DNA of 64,000 nt from Myxococcus dinghuensis (GTDB lineage: Bacteria > Myxococcota > Myxococcia > Myxococcales > Myxococcaceae). Below are positions 17,734 to 27,588 of the stretch, in pieces (within the stretch, counting starts at the first letter, position 1; each line of letters begins with the position of its first letter). The notes beneath the pieces were generated by a model that had not been told where the DNA came from, ran no database searches, and saw only the letters and a list, made by a program, of their open reading frames with translations. The DNA lies in the NCBI RefSeq assembly GCF_024198235.1, contig NZ_JAKCFB010000007.1, forward strand, positions 1-64,000, given 5' to 3'. The translations under genes and the position numbers were made by a program.

Positions 17734-19458
17734 TCAGGCGTCCACGTGAGGGCGGGGGCGCGCGGAATGCGGGGCGGCGGACACGCCGGACACCGGCAGC
17801 GTGAAGGAGAACGTGCTGCCCCCGCCCGGCGTGCTCTCCGCGTGGATGCGCCCGCCGTGCGCCTCCACCAACCCCTTGGCGATGGCCAGCCCCAGCCCCG
17901 TGCCCCGGCTGGCCGCGTCGCGCGCCTGCCAGTAGCGGTCGAAGATGTGGGGCAGCGCCTCCGGGGTGATGCCCGCGCCCGTGTCGTGCACCCGCACGCC
18001 CACCTCGCCCTCGCGCACCGTGGTGCTCACCAGGAGGTCCCCGCCGGTGGGCGTGAACTTCACCGCGTTGCCCAGCAGGTTGCCCAGCACCTGGAGCACC
18101 CGCGTCCGGTCACAGCGCACCCGGACGTCCTCCGGCGGAGGCTGGGCGTGCAGGTGCAGCCCCTTGGCCTCGATGAGCGGGCGGATGGACTCCACCGCCT
18201 CGGTGACGAGCTCCGCCAGCGAGTGCTCGCCGACCTCCAGGGGCAGGCCGCCCGCCTCCAGCCGGCCCCAGTCGAGCAGGTCGGAGATGAGGCGGGACAT
18301 GCGGTCCGTCGCGTCCTGGATGCGCGTGGCCTGCTTCGCCACGCTCTCGCCCCCGGGGCGCGCGCCCGGCCCCCGCATCAACAGCGCGGCGCCCAGCTGC
18401 ACCACGCCCAGCGGGTTCTTCAGGTCGTGCGACACGACGGCCAGCAGGTCCTCGCGGGCCCGCGCCGCGCGCCGCGACTCGCCCACCAGCCGCGCGTTGT
18501 CGATGGCGAGGCTGGCGCGCAGGCACAGGTCCTCCGCCAGCGCCAGGTCATCCGGCCCGTAGCGTCGCCCCGAGCCCGACGACACGAAGGTGACGGCGCC
18601 CAGCGTGTTCCCGCGCGCGCGCAGGGGGATGATCATGTACGAGCGCGCCTGGAGCGTGCGCAGGAGCGCGGGGTGCGCGGGCTCCGCCGCCGCCGCGCGC
18701 AGGAGCGAGTCCGTCACCGCCGGGACCAGCTCCGGCTCCCCGGTGCGCAGCACGCGCAGCAGGCCCACGGGCGCGTCGTCGCGCAGCTCGGTGCGCGAAG
18801 GCAGCGTCGCCGCGCGCTCCTGCTGCGTCGGGTCCAGGCACGCCACCGCCACGCGCGACACCCACGGCCCCTGCTCCATGGCGTCCACCAGGCACCAGTC
18901 CGCCAGGTCCGGCACCGCCAGGTGGGCCAGCAGCGTGTACATGCCCTGCGGGTCCGGCGGATGCGTGAACAGCGTCGTCATCGCCTGGTAGAGGAAGGAG
19001 CGGCGGCGCTCGGCCTGCTCCACCTCCGCGCGCGACGCCTGCTCCAGCTCCAGCGCGCGCGAGTACACCGCCTCCGCCTCCGTGAGGGGCCGGGCCGTCA
19101 CCAGCACCAGCTCCTCCGTGGGCAGCGGCGTCACCACCAGCGCGTGACGCCGGGGCTCCGTGTCGGTGGGCCACGTCAGCTCCAGTGAGAGGGATTGCCG
19201 GGTGGCCAGCGCTCGCGAGCGCGCTCCCTCCAGCCGCGCGGCGTCCTCCAGGGGGAGCCCCAGCTCGCCCCAGTGCCGGCCGTCCAGCTCGTCGACCGAC
19301 CGGGCGAACGCGCGGGCCCCGCTGATGCTGTACGCCACGATGCGGCCCGCGACGTCCAGGACGTAGGCCGGCTCGGGCAGGGCGGTGAAGGCGGCGACGA
19401 AGGGAGGTGGAGGGCGGCTCATGCGCGGCGAGGAGAGGGGACTTCTGGATATTGACAT
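17734..19458 (-). CDS. PAS-GAF sensor histidine kinase
   Basis: A 574-residue soluble kinase; the ATG at 19422 (12 residues in) is an alternative start and neither has a clear ribosome site. Residues about 20-125 form a PAS-like domain (PEPAYVLDVAGRIVAYS), about 185-325 a GAF domain, and a HisKA box has the phospho-acceptor His near 344 (VSHDLKNPLG). The HATPase has NLLGNAVKFTP, DTGAGI and GTGLGLAIAKGLV. It begins 68 bases downstream of cheB of the second chemosensory operon in the same direction, so it could be co-transcribed with it and act in its output. No response regulator gene is adjacent on this strand. Confidence 0.9.
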   Translation of the reverse strand: MSISRSPLSSPRMSRPPPPFVAAFTALPEPAYVLDVAGRIVAYSISGARAFARSVDELDGRHWGELGLPLEDAARLEGARSRALATRQSLSLELTWPTDTEPRRHALVVTPLPTEELVLVTARPLTEAEAVYSRALELEQASRAEVEQAERRRSFLYQAMTTLFTHPPDPQGMYTLLAHLAVPDLADWCLVDAMEQGPWVSRVAVACLDPTQQERAATLPSRTELRDDAPVGLLRVLRTGEPELVPAVTDSLLRAAAAEPAHPALLRTLQARSYMIIPLRARGNTLGAVTFVSSGSGRRYGPDDLALAEDLCLRASLAIDNARLVGESRRAARAREDLLAVVSHDLKNPLGVVQLGAALLMRGPGARPGGESVAKQATRIQDATDRMSRLISDLLDWGRLEAGGLPLEVGEHSLAELVTEAVESIRPLIEAKGLHLHAQPPPEDVRVRCDRTRVLQVLGNLLGNAVKFTPTGGDLLVSTTVREGEVGVRVHDTGAGITPEALPHIFDRYWQARDAASRGTGLGLAIAKGLVEAHGGRIHAESTPGGGSTFSFTLPVSGVSAAPHSARPRPHVDA

Positions 19459-19526
19459 CGCTCGGACGGGAGGCCATTCCGGACCCGGCGCGTCGGCCCC
19501 GACGATTCACTACTGGATGGTGGGGT

Positions 19527-20597
19527 TCACGCCGGCTGCGGCCCATCCCGGACGGCGAGCAGGAGTCGCGAGGGCAAGGCCGCCAGGGAGACCACCTCGT
19601 CCGCCAGCCCCGCCCCCACCACCACGCCCGGCATGCCGTAGACGATGGAGGACTCCTCGTCCTGCGCCAGCACGCGCCCCCGGGCACCGTGCAGCTCACG
19701 GATGCCCTCCAGGCCGTCCTGCCCCATGCCCGTGAGGACCACGGCCAGGGCCTCCGCTCCGTGCGCGCGGGCCACCGACCGGAACAGCCACGTCGCGGAC
19801 GGGCGGAACCCGTTGATGGGCGCCGCGTTGGACACCTGCGCGCGCCCCTCGACGATGCCCAGGTGGCGGTCGTCCGGCGCCAGGTAGACGTGCCCCGGGA
19901 GCAGCACCTCGCCGTCCTCCGCCACGCGCACCGGCAGCGGCCCCGCGGTCGCGAGCCACGACGCCAGGCCCTGGCTGAAGCCGAGCGCGATGTGCTGCAC
20001 GACCAGCAGCGGCGCCGGGAAGTCCGCGGGCAGCTCGGAGAGGAGCCGGAACAGCGCGGCCGGTCCTCCCGTGGACGCGGCGAGCGCCACCACCCGCGCG
20101 CGGGTCGACGTGGGCTCGGGCGTCGCGGCTGGCGGAGGGGGGGCGGCCGGGGTCGGCGCGGCGACGCGGTCCGGCCAGCGGCGCACCACCTTCACCTCGG
20201 CCATGGCCTTGAGCGTGTCCCGCAGCCGGCGGCTCTCCGCGTCGAAGTCCGGCGACTCCGGCCCCACGGGCTTCTGAAGCACGGCGAGCGCGCCGGAGCG
20301 CAGCGCGGCCATGGACGTCTGGATGTCGCGCTCCACCAGCGTCGACACCACGACGACGGGGGTGGGCGTCTCCGTCATGATGCGACGGGTGGCGTCCAGC
20401 CCGTCCATGCGCGGCATCTGGATGTCCATCGTCACCAGGTGCGGCCGCAGCCGCTGCGTGAGGTCCACCGCCTCCACGCCGTCCTTCGCCTCGCCCACGA
20501 CCTTCAGTCCGGGGTCGGCCCGGAGGATCTCCACCAGCAGCCGGCGGGCGGTGGGGGAGTCCTCGGCCACCACGATGCGCAACGGTTCGGTCCTCAT
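19527..20597 (-). CDS. cheB: CheB receptor methylesterase, second chemosensory operon
   Basis: A 356-residue CheB starting at the ATG that overlaps the CheA stop (ATGA). The receiver has AEDSPTARR, phospho-acceptor D58 (MDIQMPRMDG) and K109 (QKP). A Pro/Ala linker (145-164) leads to the esterase domain with S175 (ASTGGP), H202 (QHIALG) and D294 (GMGQDG). All catalytic residues are present. It would remove methyl groups from, or deamidate, the receptor encoded upstream. It is the sixth and last che gene on this strand. Confidence 0.95.
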   Translation of the reverse strand: MRTEPLRIVVAEDSPTARRLLVEILRADPGLKVVGEAKDGVEAVDLTQRLRPHLVTMDIQMPRMDGLDATRRIMTETPTPVVVVSTLVERDIQTSMAALRSGALAVLQKPVGPESPDFDAESRRLRDTLKAMAEVKVVRRWPDRVAAPTPAAPPPPAATPEPTSTRARVVALAASTGGPAALFRLLSELPADFPAPLLVVQHIALGFSQGLASWLATAGPLPVRVAEDGEVLLPGHVYLAPDDRHLGIVEGRAQVSNAAPINGFRPSATWLFRSVARAHGAEALAVVLTGMGQDGLEGIRELHGARGRVLAQDEESSIVYGMPGVVVGAGLADEVVSLAALPSRLLLAVRDGPQPA

Positions 20598-22741
20598 AGC
20601 AGTCGTCTCAGGGTCTCCAGCAGGCTCGTCGGGTCGAATGCGCTCTTCACAAGATAGGCACTGGCGCCAGCTTGCAGCCCGCGCGCCTTGTCCTCCGGGC
20701 GTCCGCGCGCCGTGACGAGGACGATGGGCAGCCGTCCGAAGCGCGGCGAGGCCCGCACCGCCTCCGTGAGGGCGATGCCGTCCATGCGAGGCATCTCCAC
20801 GTCCAGGACGAGCGCGTCCGCGCCGCTCGCCTGCAGCCGCTCCCAGGCCTCGGCGCCGTCCGCGCACGCGACCACGTCGTAGCCGGCGCCCTCCAGGATG
20901 CTCTGCTCCAGCGCCCGCGTGGTGGGCGAGTCGTCCGCCAGCAGCAGGCGCCGTCGCGTGGCGCGGGTCGCCGGGCTGGGGAACAGCGACGCGGAGGGCC
21001 GCCCCCCCGCCGCGCGCACCAGCGACGCGGGGTTGAGCAGCAGCGCCAGCCGTCCGTCCGGCAGCACCGCCGCCGCCGCCACGTGTCGTGCCCGGCGCAC
21101 CCGGGGACCGAGCGCCCGCACGAGCGCCTCCTGCTCCGCCACCACCTCGTCCACCACCAGCGCCGCGCGCGCCGTGCCCGCCTCGAGCACCACCGCGCCC
21201 CGGCGTTGACGGGGCGGCCCCGGTGGCAGGCCCAGCACGTCCGCGAGCGACGCCAGCGGCACCAGCGCGTCCCCGGCCACCCACGTGGGGCGCCCCTCGA
21301 CTTCTCGCACCTCGTCGGGTGACAGCCGCACCAGCCGCGCCACGCCCTCGCTGGCGAGCGCGAGCGTCTGGCCTCCCGCCGACACCAGCAGCACCCGCAG
21401 CGTGCTGAGCGTGAGGGGCACGTCCAGCGTGAAGCGCGCCCCCTGGCCCTCGCGCGAGGACACCTCCACCGTGCCGCGCAGGGCCTCCACCTCCGCGCGC
21501 ACCACGTCCAGGCCCACGCCCCGCCCGGCCACCTCCGTCACCTTCGCGGACGTGGACAGGCCGGAGAGGAAGGCCAGCCGCGCGGCCTCCGAATCGTCGT
21601 CGGGCGCCTCGAGGCCCCGGGCCCGCGCGCGCTCGCGCAGGGCGCCGAGGTCCAGGCCCCGCCCGTCGTCCTCCACCGTCACCTCCACGCGGTTGCCGCG
21701 CAGCCGCGCGGACAGGCTGACGCGGCCCTCCTCGGGCTTGCCCGCGCGGCGGCGCGCCTCGGGTGTCTCCAGCCCGTGCGCCACGGCGTTGCGCACCAGG
21801 TGCAGGAGCGGTTCCCGCAGGGACTGGAGCAGCGAGCGGTCCAGCTCCAGGGCGCCGCCGTGGATCTCCAGGCGCACCTGGAGGCCTTCGGCGCGGGCCA
21901 CGTCGCGCGCGGTCCGCTCCAGGCCCGCGCAGCCCTCGACGAAGGGCAGGGTGCGCGCGCGGCGGACCTCGTCGTCCACGGTGGTGGCCACGCCGCCCAG
22001 CGTCCGCCGGTCGGCGGCCAGCTCACGGGCCACGCGCGCCAGCTCCGACTCGGCCCGGCGCAGCGCCGTCTCGCCCTCCGTCCCACGCACCACCTCGCGC
22101 AGGCGCACCAGCTCCTCGCGCACCGTCTCCAGCGTCTCCGCCCGTCCCTCCAGCCGCAGGGCCGCCACCCGCAGCTCCCCGCTGCGGTACAGCAGGGCGT
22201 CCAGCTTCTGCGCGGACACGCGCACCGGCAGCGTCTCCCCCGCCGCGGGGGGCGGAGGTGGGAGCGGGGCGTCGGCGGGGGCGCGCTCCTGGGGCGCCGG
22301 GGCCTTCGGGGGAGGGGGCGCATGGGGCGGCGCCGCGGGGGTGCCCGAGGCCGCGCGCTCCAGGTCGGGGAGGAGCGCCTCGAGCGGAGAGCCGGCCAGC
22401 TCCTGCTTCGCGCCCAGGCGCCGGCCCGCGTCGTCGAGCGCGTCCACGGCGGCGAAGCACACTTCGTACAGCGCGGGCGGCGCGGTGCGGCCGTCGCGCA
22501 GCGGCTCCAGCACCTCCTCCAGACGGTGGCACGCCGTCTCGACGAGGCTGGCGCTGGCCGCGCGCGCCGCGCCCTTCACGCTGTGCAGCGTGCGCAGCAG
22601 CGAGGCCACGCGCTCCGGCGCACGGGGGGTGCCCTGCTCGCGTTCCAGCGCGAGCAGGTCGCGGTTGAGCGAGACCACGTGGCCCTCGAGCTCCTCGAGG
22701 AACGTGGCCAGCAGGGCCTGGGCGAGCCGGTCGCGGTCCAT
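20594..22741 (-). CDS. cheA: Hybrid CheA histidine kinase with C-terminal receiver
   Basis: A 715-residue hybrid. Order: HPt with phospho-acceptor H53 (TLHSVKGAAR), a Pro-rich linker (about 150-185), dimerisation helices, HATPase (LVRNAVAHGLE, then DDGRGLD and GRGVGLDVV), CheW-like domain, and a receiver from about residue 590 (LLADDSPTTR, DVEMPRMDG). CheA-receiver fusions are typical of Frz, Wsp and other non-flagellar systems, where the fused receiver may act as output or phosphate sink. The start overlaps the MCP stop by one base and the stop overlaps cheB (ATGA). The antisense frame over this region is a composition shadow. Confidence 0.95.
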   Translation of the reverse strand: MDRDRLAQALLATFLEELEGHVVSLNRDLLALEREQGTPRAPERVASLLRTLHSVKGAARAASASLVETACHRLEEVLEPLRDGRTAPPALYEVCFAAVDALDDAGRRLGAKQELAGSPLEALLPDLERAASGTPAAPPHAPPPPKAPAPQERAPADAPLPPPPPAAGETLPVRVSAQKLDALLYRSGELRVAALRLEGRAETLETVREELVRLREVVRGTEGETALRRAESELARVARELAADRRTLGGVATTVDDEVRRARTLPFVEGCAGLERTARDVARAEGLQVRLEIHGGALELDRSLLQSLREPLLHLVRNAVAHGLETPEARRRAGKPEEGRVSLSARLRGNRVEVTVEDDGRGLDLGALRERARARGLEAPDDDSEAARLAFLSGLSTSAKVTEVAGRGVGLDVVRAEVEALRGTVEVSSREGQGARFTLDVPLTLSTLRVLLVSAGGQTLALASEGVARLVRLSPDEVREVEGRPTWVAGDALVPLASLADVLGLPPGPPRQRRGAVVLEAGTARAALVVDEVVAEQEALVRALGPRVRRARHVAAAAVLPDGRLALLLNPASLVRAAGGRPSASLFPSPATRATRRRLLLADDSPTTRALEQSILEGAGYDVVACADGAEAWERLQASGADALVLDVEMPRMDGIALTEAVRASPRFGRLPIVLVTARGRPEDKARGLQAGASAYLVKSAFDPTSLLETLRRLL

Positions 22742-24384
22742 CAGCGCCCGTACTCCTCCAGCAGGTTCTTGAGCTTCTGGCCCATGGCGTTGATGTCCTG
22801 CATGGCGCGCTCGGTCTGTCGCGAGGACAGCAGCCCCTGCTGCGTGGCCTGGTTCACGTCGTGCATCGCCTGTCGTATCTGCGCGATGCCGGTGGCCTGC
22901 TGGTTGGCGGAGGCGGCGATCTGCGCGGCGGTGAGGGAGGCCTGCGCGAGCAGGTCGGACAGCGTCTGGATGGTGGCGCCCGCCTCGGAGACGATGCGGG
23001 TGGCCGCGGCCACGCTCTTGGTGCCCTCCTCGGTGGTCATCACCGCGCCGTGGGTGGCCTTCTGTATCTGCCCCAGGATCTGGCGCACCTGCCCGGTGGC
23101 CTTCTTGGACTGGTCCGCGAGCGCCTTCACCTCGGAGGCGACCACCGCGAAGCCCCGGCCGTTCTCCCCGGCGCGGCTCGCCTCGATGGAGGCGTTGAGC
23201 GCGAGCATGTGCGTCTGCTCGGAGATGTCGTTGACGGTGGTGATGATGTCGCCGATGGCCTGCGCCTGCTCCGCGAGCGCGAGGATGCGCGAGGCGATGG
23301 ACTCCACCTGCTCGCGCACGGTGCCCATGGAGGAGACGGCCTCCTCGACGGCGCGCCGCCCGCTGCGGCCCACCTCCTCCGCGTGGCGGGCGGAGTCGCT
23401 GACGTTGCGCGCGCGGCCGGCGGCCTCCTCGGACGTCTTGGTGATCTCCTCGATGGTGCTCACCGTCTCCGTCACCGCGCTGCCCTGCTCCTGCGCGCCG
23501 GCGACCTGCTCCGTGGTGCTGGCGAGGATTTCGGAGCTGGCGCTGGCCAGCTGGTTGACGAACTCCGCCACGGTGCGGAGCGTGTGCTCGCGTTGGTCGG
23601 CCTGCCGGGCGATCTGCTCCTCGGACTGCTGACGTCGCTCGGCCATGGCGTTGAAGGAGCGGGCCAGCTCCGCCGCCTCGTCGCGGCCCTTGAGCTCGAT
23701 GCGGTAGTCGAGCTTGCCCAGCCCGAGCTGCTCGGCGCCCACCATCAGCTTGCGCAGCGGGACGGTGATGCTGCGGGTGATGAGGTAGCTGCCCACGGCG
23801 ACGATGACCACGCCCAGCACGGTGCAGATGGCCAGCGCCCACAGGATTTGCTGGGCGGTGCTCCGCGCGGCCTCGGAGTGCTCCGTCCAGTCCTCCTGCT
23901 CGTCCGCGAGCATCTCGTTCACGAGGTCGCGCAGGTCGTCCATGATCTGCTTCCCCCGGTTGCTGCGGACGACGGCCAGCGCCGCGTCCAGCCCCTTCTC
24001 GCGACGCAGCCGGATGCCCTCCTCGAGCAGCGAGAGGCGGGCGGTGATGAGGGGCTCGAGCCGCACCAGGCGGTTGCGCTGGGCGGGGTTGGAGGCCAGC
24101 GCCTGCCGCAGCTGGGTGATGTCCTGTTGCAGCGTGGAGACGGCCTGCTCGTACGGCTCCAGGTAGGACTCCTCTCCCGCGAGCAGGAAGCCCCGCTGGC
24201 CGGTCTCCGCGTCGATGACGAGCGAGCGCACCTCGCGCACCAGGCGGAAGTTCTCGTGGGCCTTGAGCAGGCCCTCGGTGGTGGCGGTGAGCTGGCGCGC
24301 GCCCTGGAAGGCCACGGCGCCCAGGACCAGCAGCACCAGCAGGGACAGCCCGAAGCCGACCGCGATGCGGTTGCCGATGTTCAT
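22741..24384 (-). CDS. mcp: Transmembrane methyl-accepting chemotaxis protein with CHASE3-type sensor
   Basis: A 547-residue receptor with TM1 at about 8-28, a periplasmic helical domain (about 30-185) that looks like CHASE3 ([20 protein letters not shown]), TM2 at about 190-212, a HAMP linker ([12 protein letters not shown]) and a signalling domain whose tip lies near 383-430 ([18 protein letters not shown]). The periplasmic domain should sense an unknown small ligand or envelope condition. It overlaps cheW upstream (ATGA) and cheA downstream, so it is part of one transcript. This is the only receptor in the second operon. Confidence 0.95.
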   Translation of the reverse strand: MNIGNRIAVGFGLSLLVLLVLGAVAFQGARQLTATTEGLLKAHENFRLVREVRSLVIDAETGQRGFLLAGEESYLEPYEQAVSTLQQDITQLRQALASNPAQRNRLVRLEPLITARLSLLEEGIRLRREKGLDAALAVVRSNRGKQIMDDLRDLVNEMLADEQEDWTEHSEAARSTAQQILWALAICTVLGVVIVAVGSYLITRSITVPLRKLMVGAEQLGLGKLDYRIELKGRDEAAELARSFNAMAERRQQSEEQIARQADQREHTLRTVAEFVNQLASASSEILASTTEQVAGAQEQGSAVTETVSTIEEITKTSEEAAGRARNVSDSARHAEEVGRSGRRAVEEAVSSMGTVREQVESIASRILALAEQAQAIGDIITTVNDISEQTHMLALNASIEASRAGENGRGFAVVASEVKALADQSKKATGQVRQILGQIQKATHGAVMTTEEGTKSVAAATRIVSEAGATIQTLSDLLAQASLTAAQIAASANQQATGIAQIRQAMHDVNQATQQGLLSSRQTERAMQDINAMGQKLKNLLEEYGR

Positions 24385-24992
24385 ACGACTCCTTCGTCGG
24401 ACAGGTCGAACGTGAGGCGGCCGTCGGCGAGCAGCGCGGCGCCCTCCAGCAGGAGGACGCCGTCGCGCTCGGCCGCGAACACCAGCCCGGCGGCCTCGTC
24501 GGCCAGGGTGGCGGGAGGGGGCAGCAGGTCCTGGCTGGACACGAGGGTCACCTCCTCCACCTCCTCCGTGCGCACGCCCAGCTCGGGCTGGTCCTTGCCC
24601 ACGACGAGCAGGGGACCGGTGCTGTTCGTCGGCGCGCGCCCGAAGAGGGGGGCCAGCTCCACCACGGGGAGCACGCCCCCGTGGAGCAGCGTGAGCCCGC
24701 GCAGCGCGGGCGGCGCACCGGGAAGCGGCACGACCTCCGACGGGCGGACGACCTCCAGCACGAAGCGGGACTCCAGGGCATACCGCTGGCCCGCGGCGCG
24801 GAAGCGCACCACCTCGCGCAGGGTGCCCGGCGCCAGCTCGGGCGAGGGGGGGCGCGCGAGCTCCCGCGCCCGTTCATCGAGCAGCGCCGAGGCCGCCTCG
24901 GGGGAGAGCGTGTCTCCTTCCTCGTGCGCGGCGGCCAGTCGCCCGAGCCGCGCGCGGGCCGCGTCCCAGTCGATGCCTTTCAGGGAGGCCAT
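24381..24992 (-). CDS. cheW: CheW coupling protein with N-terminal extension
   Basis: A 203-residue CheW whose core starts near residue 58 ([20 protein letters not shown]) and includes [22 protein letters not shown]. The first 55 residues form an acidic and helical extension ([19 protein letters not shown]) that resembles the WspD-type CheW with extra N-terminal segment. With the single-domain CheW encoded two genes upstream, this operon has two CheW proteins around the CheR gene. It overlaps the MCP gene by ATGA. Confidence 0.92.
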   Translation of the reverse strand: MASLKGIDWDAARARLGRLAAAHEEGDTLSPEAASALLDERARELARPPSPELAPGTLREVVRFRAAGQRYALESRFVLEVVRPSEVVPLPGAPPALRGLTLLHGGVLPVVELAPLFGRAPTNSTGPLLVVGKDQPELGVRTEEVEEVTLVSSQDLLPPPATLADEAAGLVFAAERDGVLLLEGAALLADGRLTFDLSDEGVV

Positions 24993-25035
24993 CAGCGGGG
25001 CTCACCGTGGTTCGAGGCGCGCTCGTGGGCTGACA

Positions 25036-26808
25036 TCAGGGCACCTCGCCGGGGGAGACGGAGGACTCCCATCGCTCACGCTCGGCTCGGGCGATGCCCG
25101 CGAGCATGCCGGCGCGCTCGCCGTCGCCGAGCGGCAGGGGCGTGTCGGAGGGAAGGGCTTCGCACAGCGCCTCGGCTTCGTGCAGGGCCTTGAGGGCGCC
25201 GGGCGTATCGCCCAGGCGTCCCAGCACGCGCCCCAACACCAGCCACGCGACCGCGAGCGTGGGCTCCAGGTACAGCGCCTGTCGCACCGCGCGCTCCGCG
25301 TCCGGGAACCGCCCCTGGCCGAGCAGGAACAAGGCCTCGAGGTAGCGCAGCTCGGGGACGAGGGGATGTCGCGAGGCGGCCTCGGCGCTGGCGTAGAGCG
25401 CCGCCTGGGCGTCGAGGTTCGCGATGGCGCGCACCGCCTCGGCGGCCACCGAGGGGTCCTTGTCCAGCGCGCCCATGCGCGTCGCCGCCTCGTGCCAGTC
25501 CCCGCGCTCCAACGCGCGTCGCGCGCCCTCCCTGTCCGAGAGCGTCGGGCTCCGCGTCGAGGCCTCGGGACGGCCGGAGGGCGCCGTCGAGGCGGGTGCG
25601 GCGCCGCTCCCGCCGCCAGCGCGAGGCAGCGTCGCGCCCCGCGTGTCGTCGGGCCTCCTGGCGTCGCGGGCGGTGTCGGGGGTCACGCCGCTGAACAAGG
25701 CGCCCTTGCTCCCGTTCGGGACACGCCCGGGGAGGGCGCCGCGCGCGGAGCGCCCCGCATCACCAGCGGCGCCCTTCGTCCCACCGCCGAGCGGAGCGGG
25801 CCTGCTCCTCGGGCCCGGCCGAGCGCTGGTGACCGCGCGCGCGAGCTGCTCGGCATCGGCGGGTCGGTGGTCGACGTGGGTGGACGGAGCCCCCATGGGA
25901 GCGCCGGCCGCGCCGTGCGCCGCTTCCTTCCCGAGTCCCTGGAGGTCGACCGGCGCCGAGAGGGGCACGGCCACCACGGCGCCCGCGCGTGGGCGGCGGT
26001 AGAGCACGCCCCATTCGGTGAGGAGGGTCTCGAAGGGCGCGAGTCCACCCAGGGGCGGGTCGGACGGGCCCATGAACAGGTAGCCGCCCTCGTCGAGCGC
26101 GTCATGGAGGCGCCGGGCCACGGCGGCGACGGTGGCGGGGTTGAAGTAGATGAGGACGTTGCGACAGAAGATGACGTCCAGCTTCCAGATGCCGCTGTCG
26201 GCGGAGGGCCACGTGTCGAGCGCGAGGTTCAGGTAGCTGAAGCGCACGGCCTGCTTCACGTCCTGGGAGAGGAGGTAGTGACGCCCTTCCTGCTGGAGGT
26301 AGGGCCGCATCCGGTCCGCCCAGGGGCCGCGCAGGGACCACTCGCCGTACTGCGCGCGCCGGGCGCGGTTGAGCGCGGCGCGGGACACGTCCGACGCGTG
26401 CACCTCCATGCGGCCGCCCCAGCCCTCGTTCATCAACAGGGCCGCCATGGAGTACGGCTCCTCGCCGGAGGCGCAGGCGGCGCTCCACAGGCGGATGCGC
26501 CGGGCCGGCTCGAAGCGCTCGCGCAGCTCCGGGAGGATGACGCGGCGCAGGTGCTCGTAGTGCTCGGGGGTGCGGAAGAAGTACGTCTCACCGATGGTCA
26601 GCTCGGTGAGCAGGTCATCCATCGCGGCGGGGTCCGCGGTGATGCGGGCGCGGTACGCGTCGAAGTCGGAGAGGCCCGCGCGGGCCATGGCGCGGCTGAT
26701 GCCCTCCTCGGCGGAGGCGGGGCAGCTCGGCGAGGACAGGCCCGCGCGCTCCTCCACCAGGGCCAGCACGGAGGGGAACCCGGGGTGGCTCCACGTCGCG
26801 TGGCTCAC
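25036..26808 (-). CDS. cheR: CheR methyltransferase fused to a TPR region
   Basis: A 590-residue protein. The GTG start at 26808 overlaps the upstream cheW stop (GTGA) and is preferred over the longer frame. Residues 1-270 are the catalytic domain: LTIGETYFFRTPEHYEHL, the SAM site AACASGEEPYSMAAL and IFCRNVLIYFNP. Residues about 280-430 are a Pro/Gly/Arg/Thr-rich linker with no predicted fold, and residues 430-580 look like TPR helices (YLEALFLLGQGRFPDAERAV). CheR-TPR fusions such as WspC and FrzF are typical of chemosensory systems with non-flagellar outputs; the TPRs can guide interaction with the receptor or partner. Confidence 0.92.
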   Translation of the reverse strand: MSHATWSHPGFPSVLALVEERAGLSSPSCPASAEEGISRAMARAGLSDFDAYRARITADPAAMDDLLTELTIGETYFFRTPEHYEHLRRVILPELRERFEPARRIRLWSAACASGEEPYSMAALLMNEGWGGRMEVHASDVSRAALNRARRAQYGEWSLRGPWADRMRPYLQQEGRHYLLSQDVKQAVRFSYLNLALDTWPSADSGIWKLDVIFCRNVLIYFNPATVAAVARRLHDALDEGGYLFMGPSDPPLGGLAPFETLLTEWGVLYRRPRAGAVVAVPLSAPVDLQGLGKEAAHGAAGAPMGAPSTHVDHRPADAEQLARAVTSARPGPRSRPAPLGGGTKGAAGDAGRSARGALPGRVPNGSKGALFSGVTPDTARDARRPDDTRGATLPRAGGGSGAAPASTAPSGRPEASTRSPTLSDREGARRALERGDWHEAATRMGALDKDPSVAAEAVRAIANLDAQAALYASAEAASRHPLVPELRYLEALFLLGQGRFPDAERAVRQALYLEPTLAVAWLVLGRVLGRLGDTPGALKALHEAEALCEALPSDTPLPLGDGERAGMLAGIARAERERWESSVSPGEVP

Positions 26809-27290
26809 GACGGGGTCTCCGGCGCGGCGAGCGCGGCGTCCAGCTCCAGGCTCTCGGCCTCGGAGAGGAAGGTTCGCAGGTCGTGCACGAGGACCAGCCC
26901 GTCCTCGAGCTTGGCGGCGCCCGCGACCAGCCCCACGCCGGGCAGCTCGCGAGGCGTCTCGTCCCACTCACCGGGCGCCAGCACGCGCAGTCCCTCCGCG
27001 CGGTCCACGCGCAGGGCCACCTGCCGGGGGCCGGCGCTCGCGATGATGAAGTGGTCCGAGGGGGAGAGCGGGCGGGGACGATGTCGGAACCGGCGTCGCA
27101 GGTCGAGGACGGGCAGCAGCGCGCCGTGCAGGTTGAGCAGCCCTTCCACGACGGCGGGAGCCCGGGGGAGGGGCGTCAGTCGCGCGGCGCGGACCAGCTC
27201 CCGGACGTCCTCGGTCGGCAGCCCGTAGCGTTGGCCCTCCAGCGTGAACAGCAGCACCTCGCGCGGCGCGGACTCCATGGAGAGGGACAT
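26805..27290 (-). CDS. cheW: CheW coupling protein, first gene of second chemosensory operon
   Basis: A 161-residue single-domain CheW. The ATG at 27290 gives MSLSMESAPREVLLF; the ATG four codons further on is an alternative. CheW core motifs are visible (YGLPTEDVRELVRAARLTPL, then GLLNLHGALLPVLDLRRRF). It is the first of six overlapping genes on this strand, so the operon promoter should lie in 27291-27588. The stop overlaps cheR by four bases (GTGA). Confidence 0.92.
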   Translation of the reverse strand: MSLSMESAPREVLLFTLEGQRYGLPTEDVRELVRAARLTPLPRAPAVVEGLLNLHGALLPVLDLRRRFRHRPRPLSPSDHFIIASAGPRQVALRVDRAEGLRVLAPGEWDETPRELPGVGLVAGAAKLEDGLVLVHDLRTFLSEAESLELDAALAAPETPS

Positions 27291-27588
27291 AGATGGTGCG
27301 CTGCGGGCTGTGGAAACGCGCCGCGCGTCCTCTCCGGAAGATGTCCACCAGTGCGCACTGGCGCCGTCGTCCGCGGACGCCTGTCGACCGCCGAACAGGA
27401 CGAGGAAGCCGGAGCCCGTCTCCACGCCGCGCCTCTTCATCGGAAGGGGGCGGGTCCGCCGCGTCCCCTCGCACGGAGGCCAGGCACGTGGACGAGCTGC
27501 GGGTCGGAGGCGCGGAGGCAGGGCGCGGTAGCGTGCCGGCCACGTCCACCCTGCCCAGCTTTGCCTTCCCACGTCCCTGGAGGTCTCC
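27291..27588. promoter_or_regulatory. Divergent control region between cheW operon and a PhnB-like gene
   Basis: A 298-base gap with no credible gene, between two outward-facing starts, which should contain both promoters. I could not pick a convincing -35/-10 pair or operator by eye. Confidence 0.35.

Noticed and set aside
22861..27228. 1455-codon plus-strand open frame over the second che operon
   Set aside because: It lies antisense to six overlapping che genes with complete motifs. Long stop-free antisense frames are expected at this GC content.
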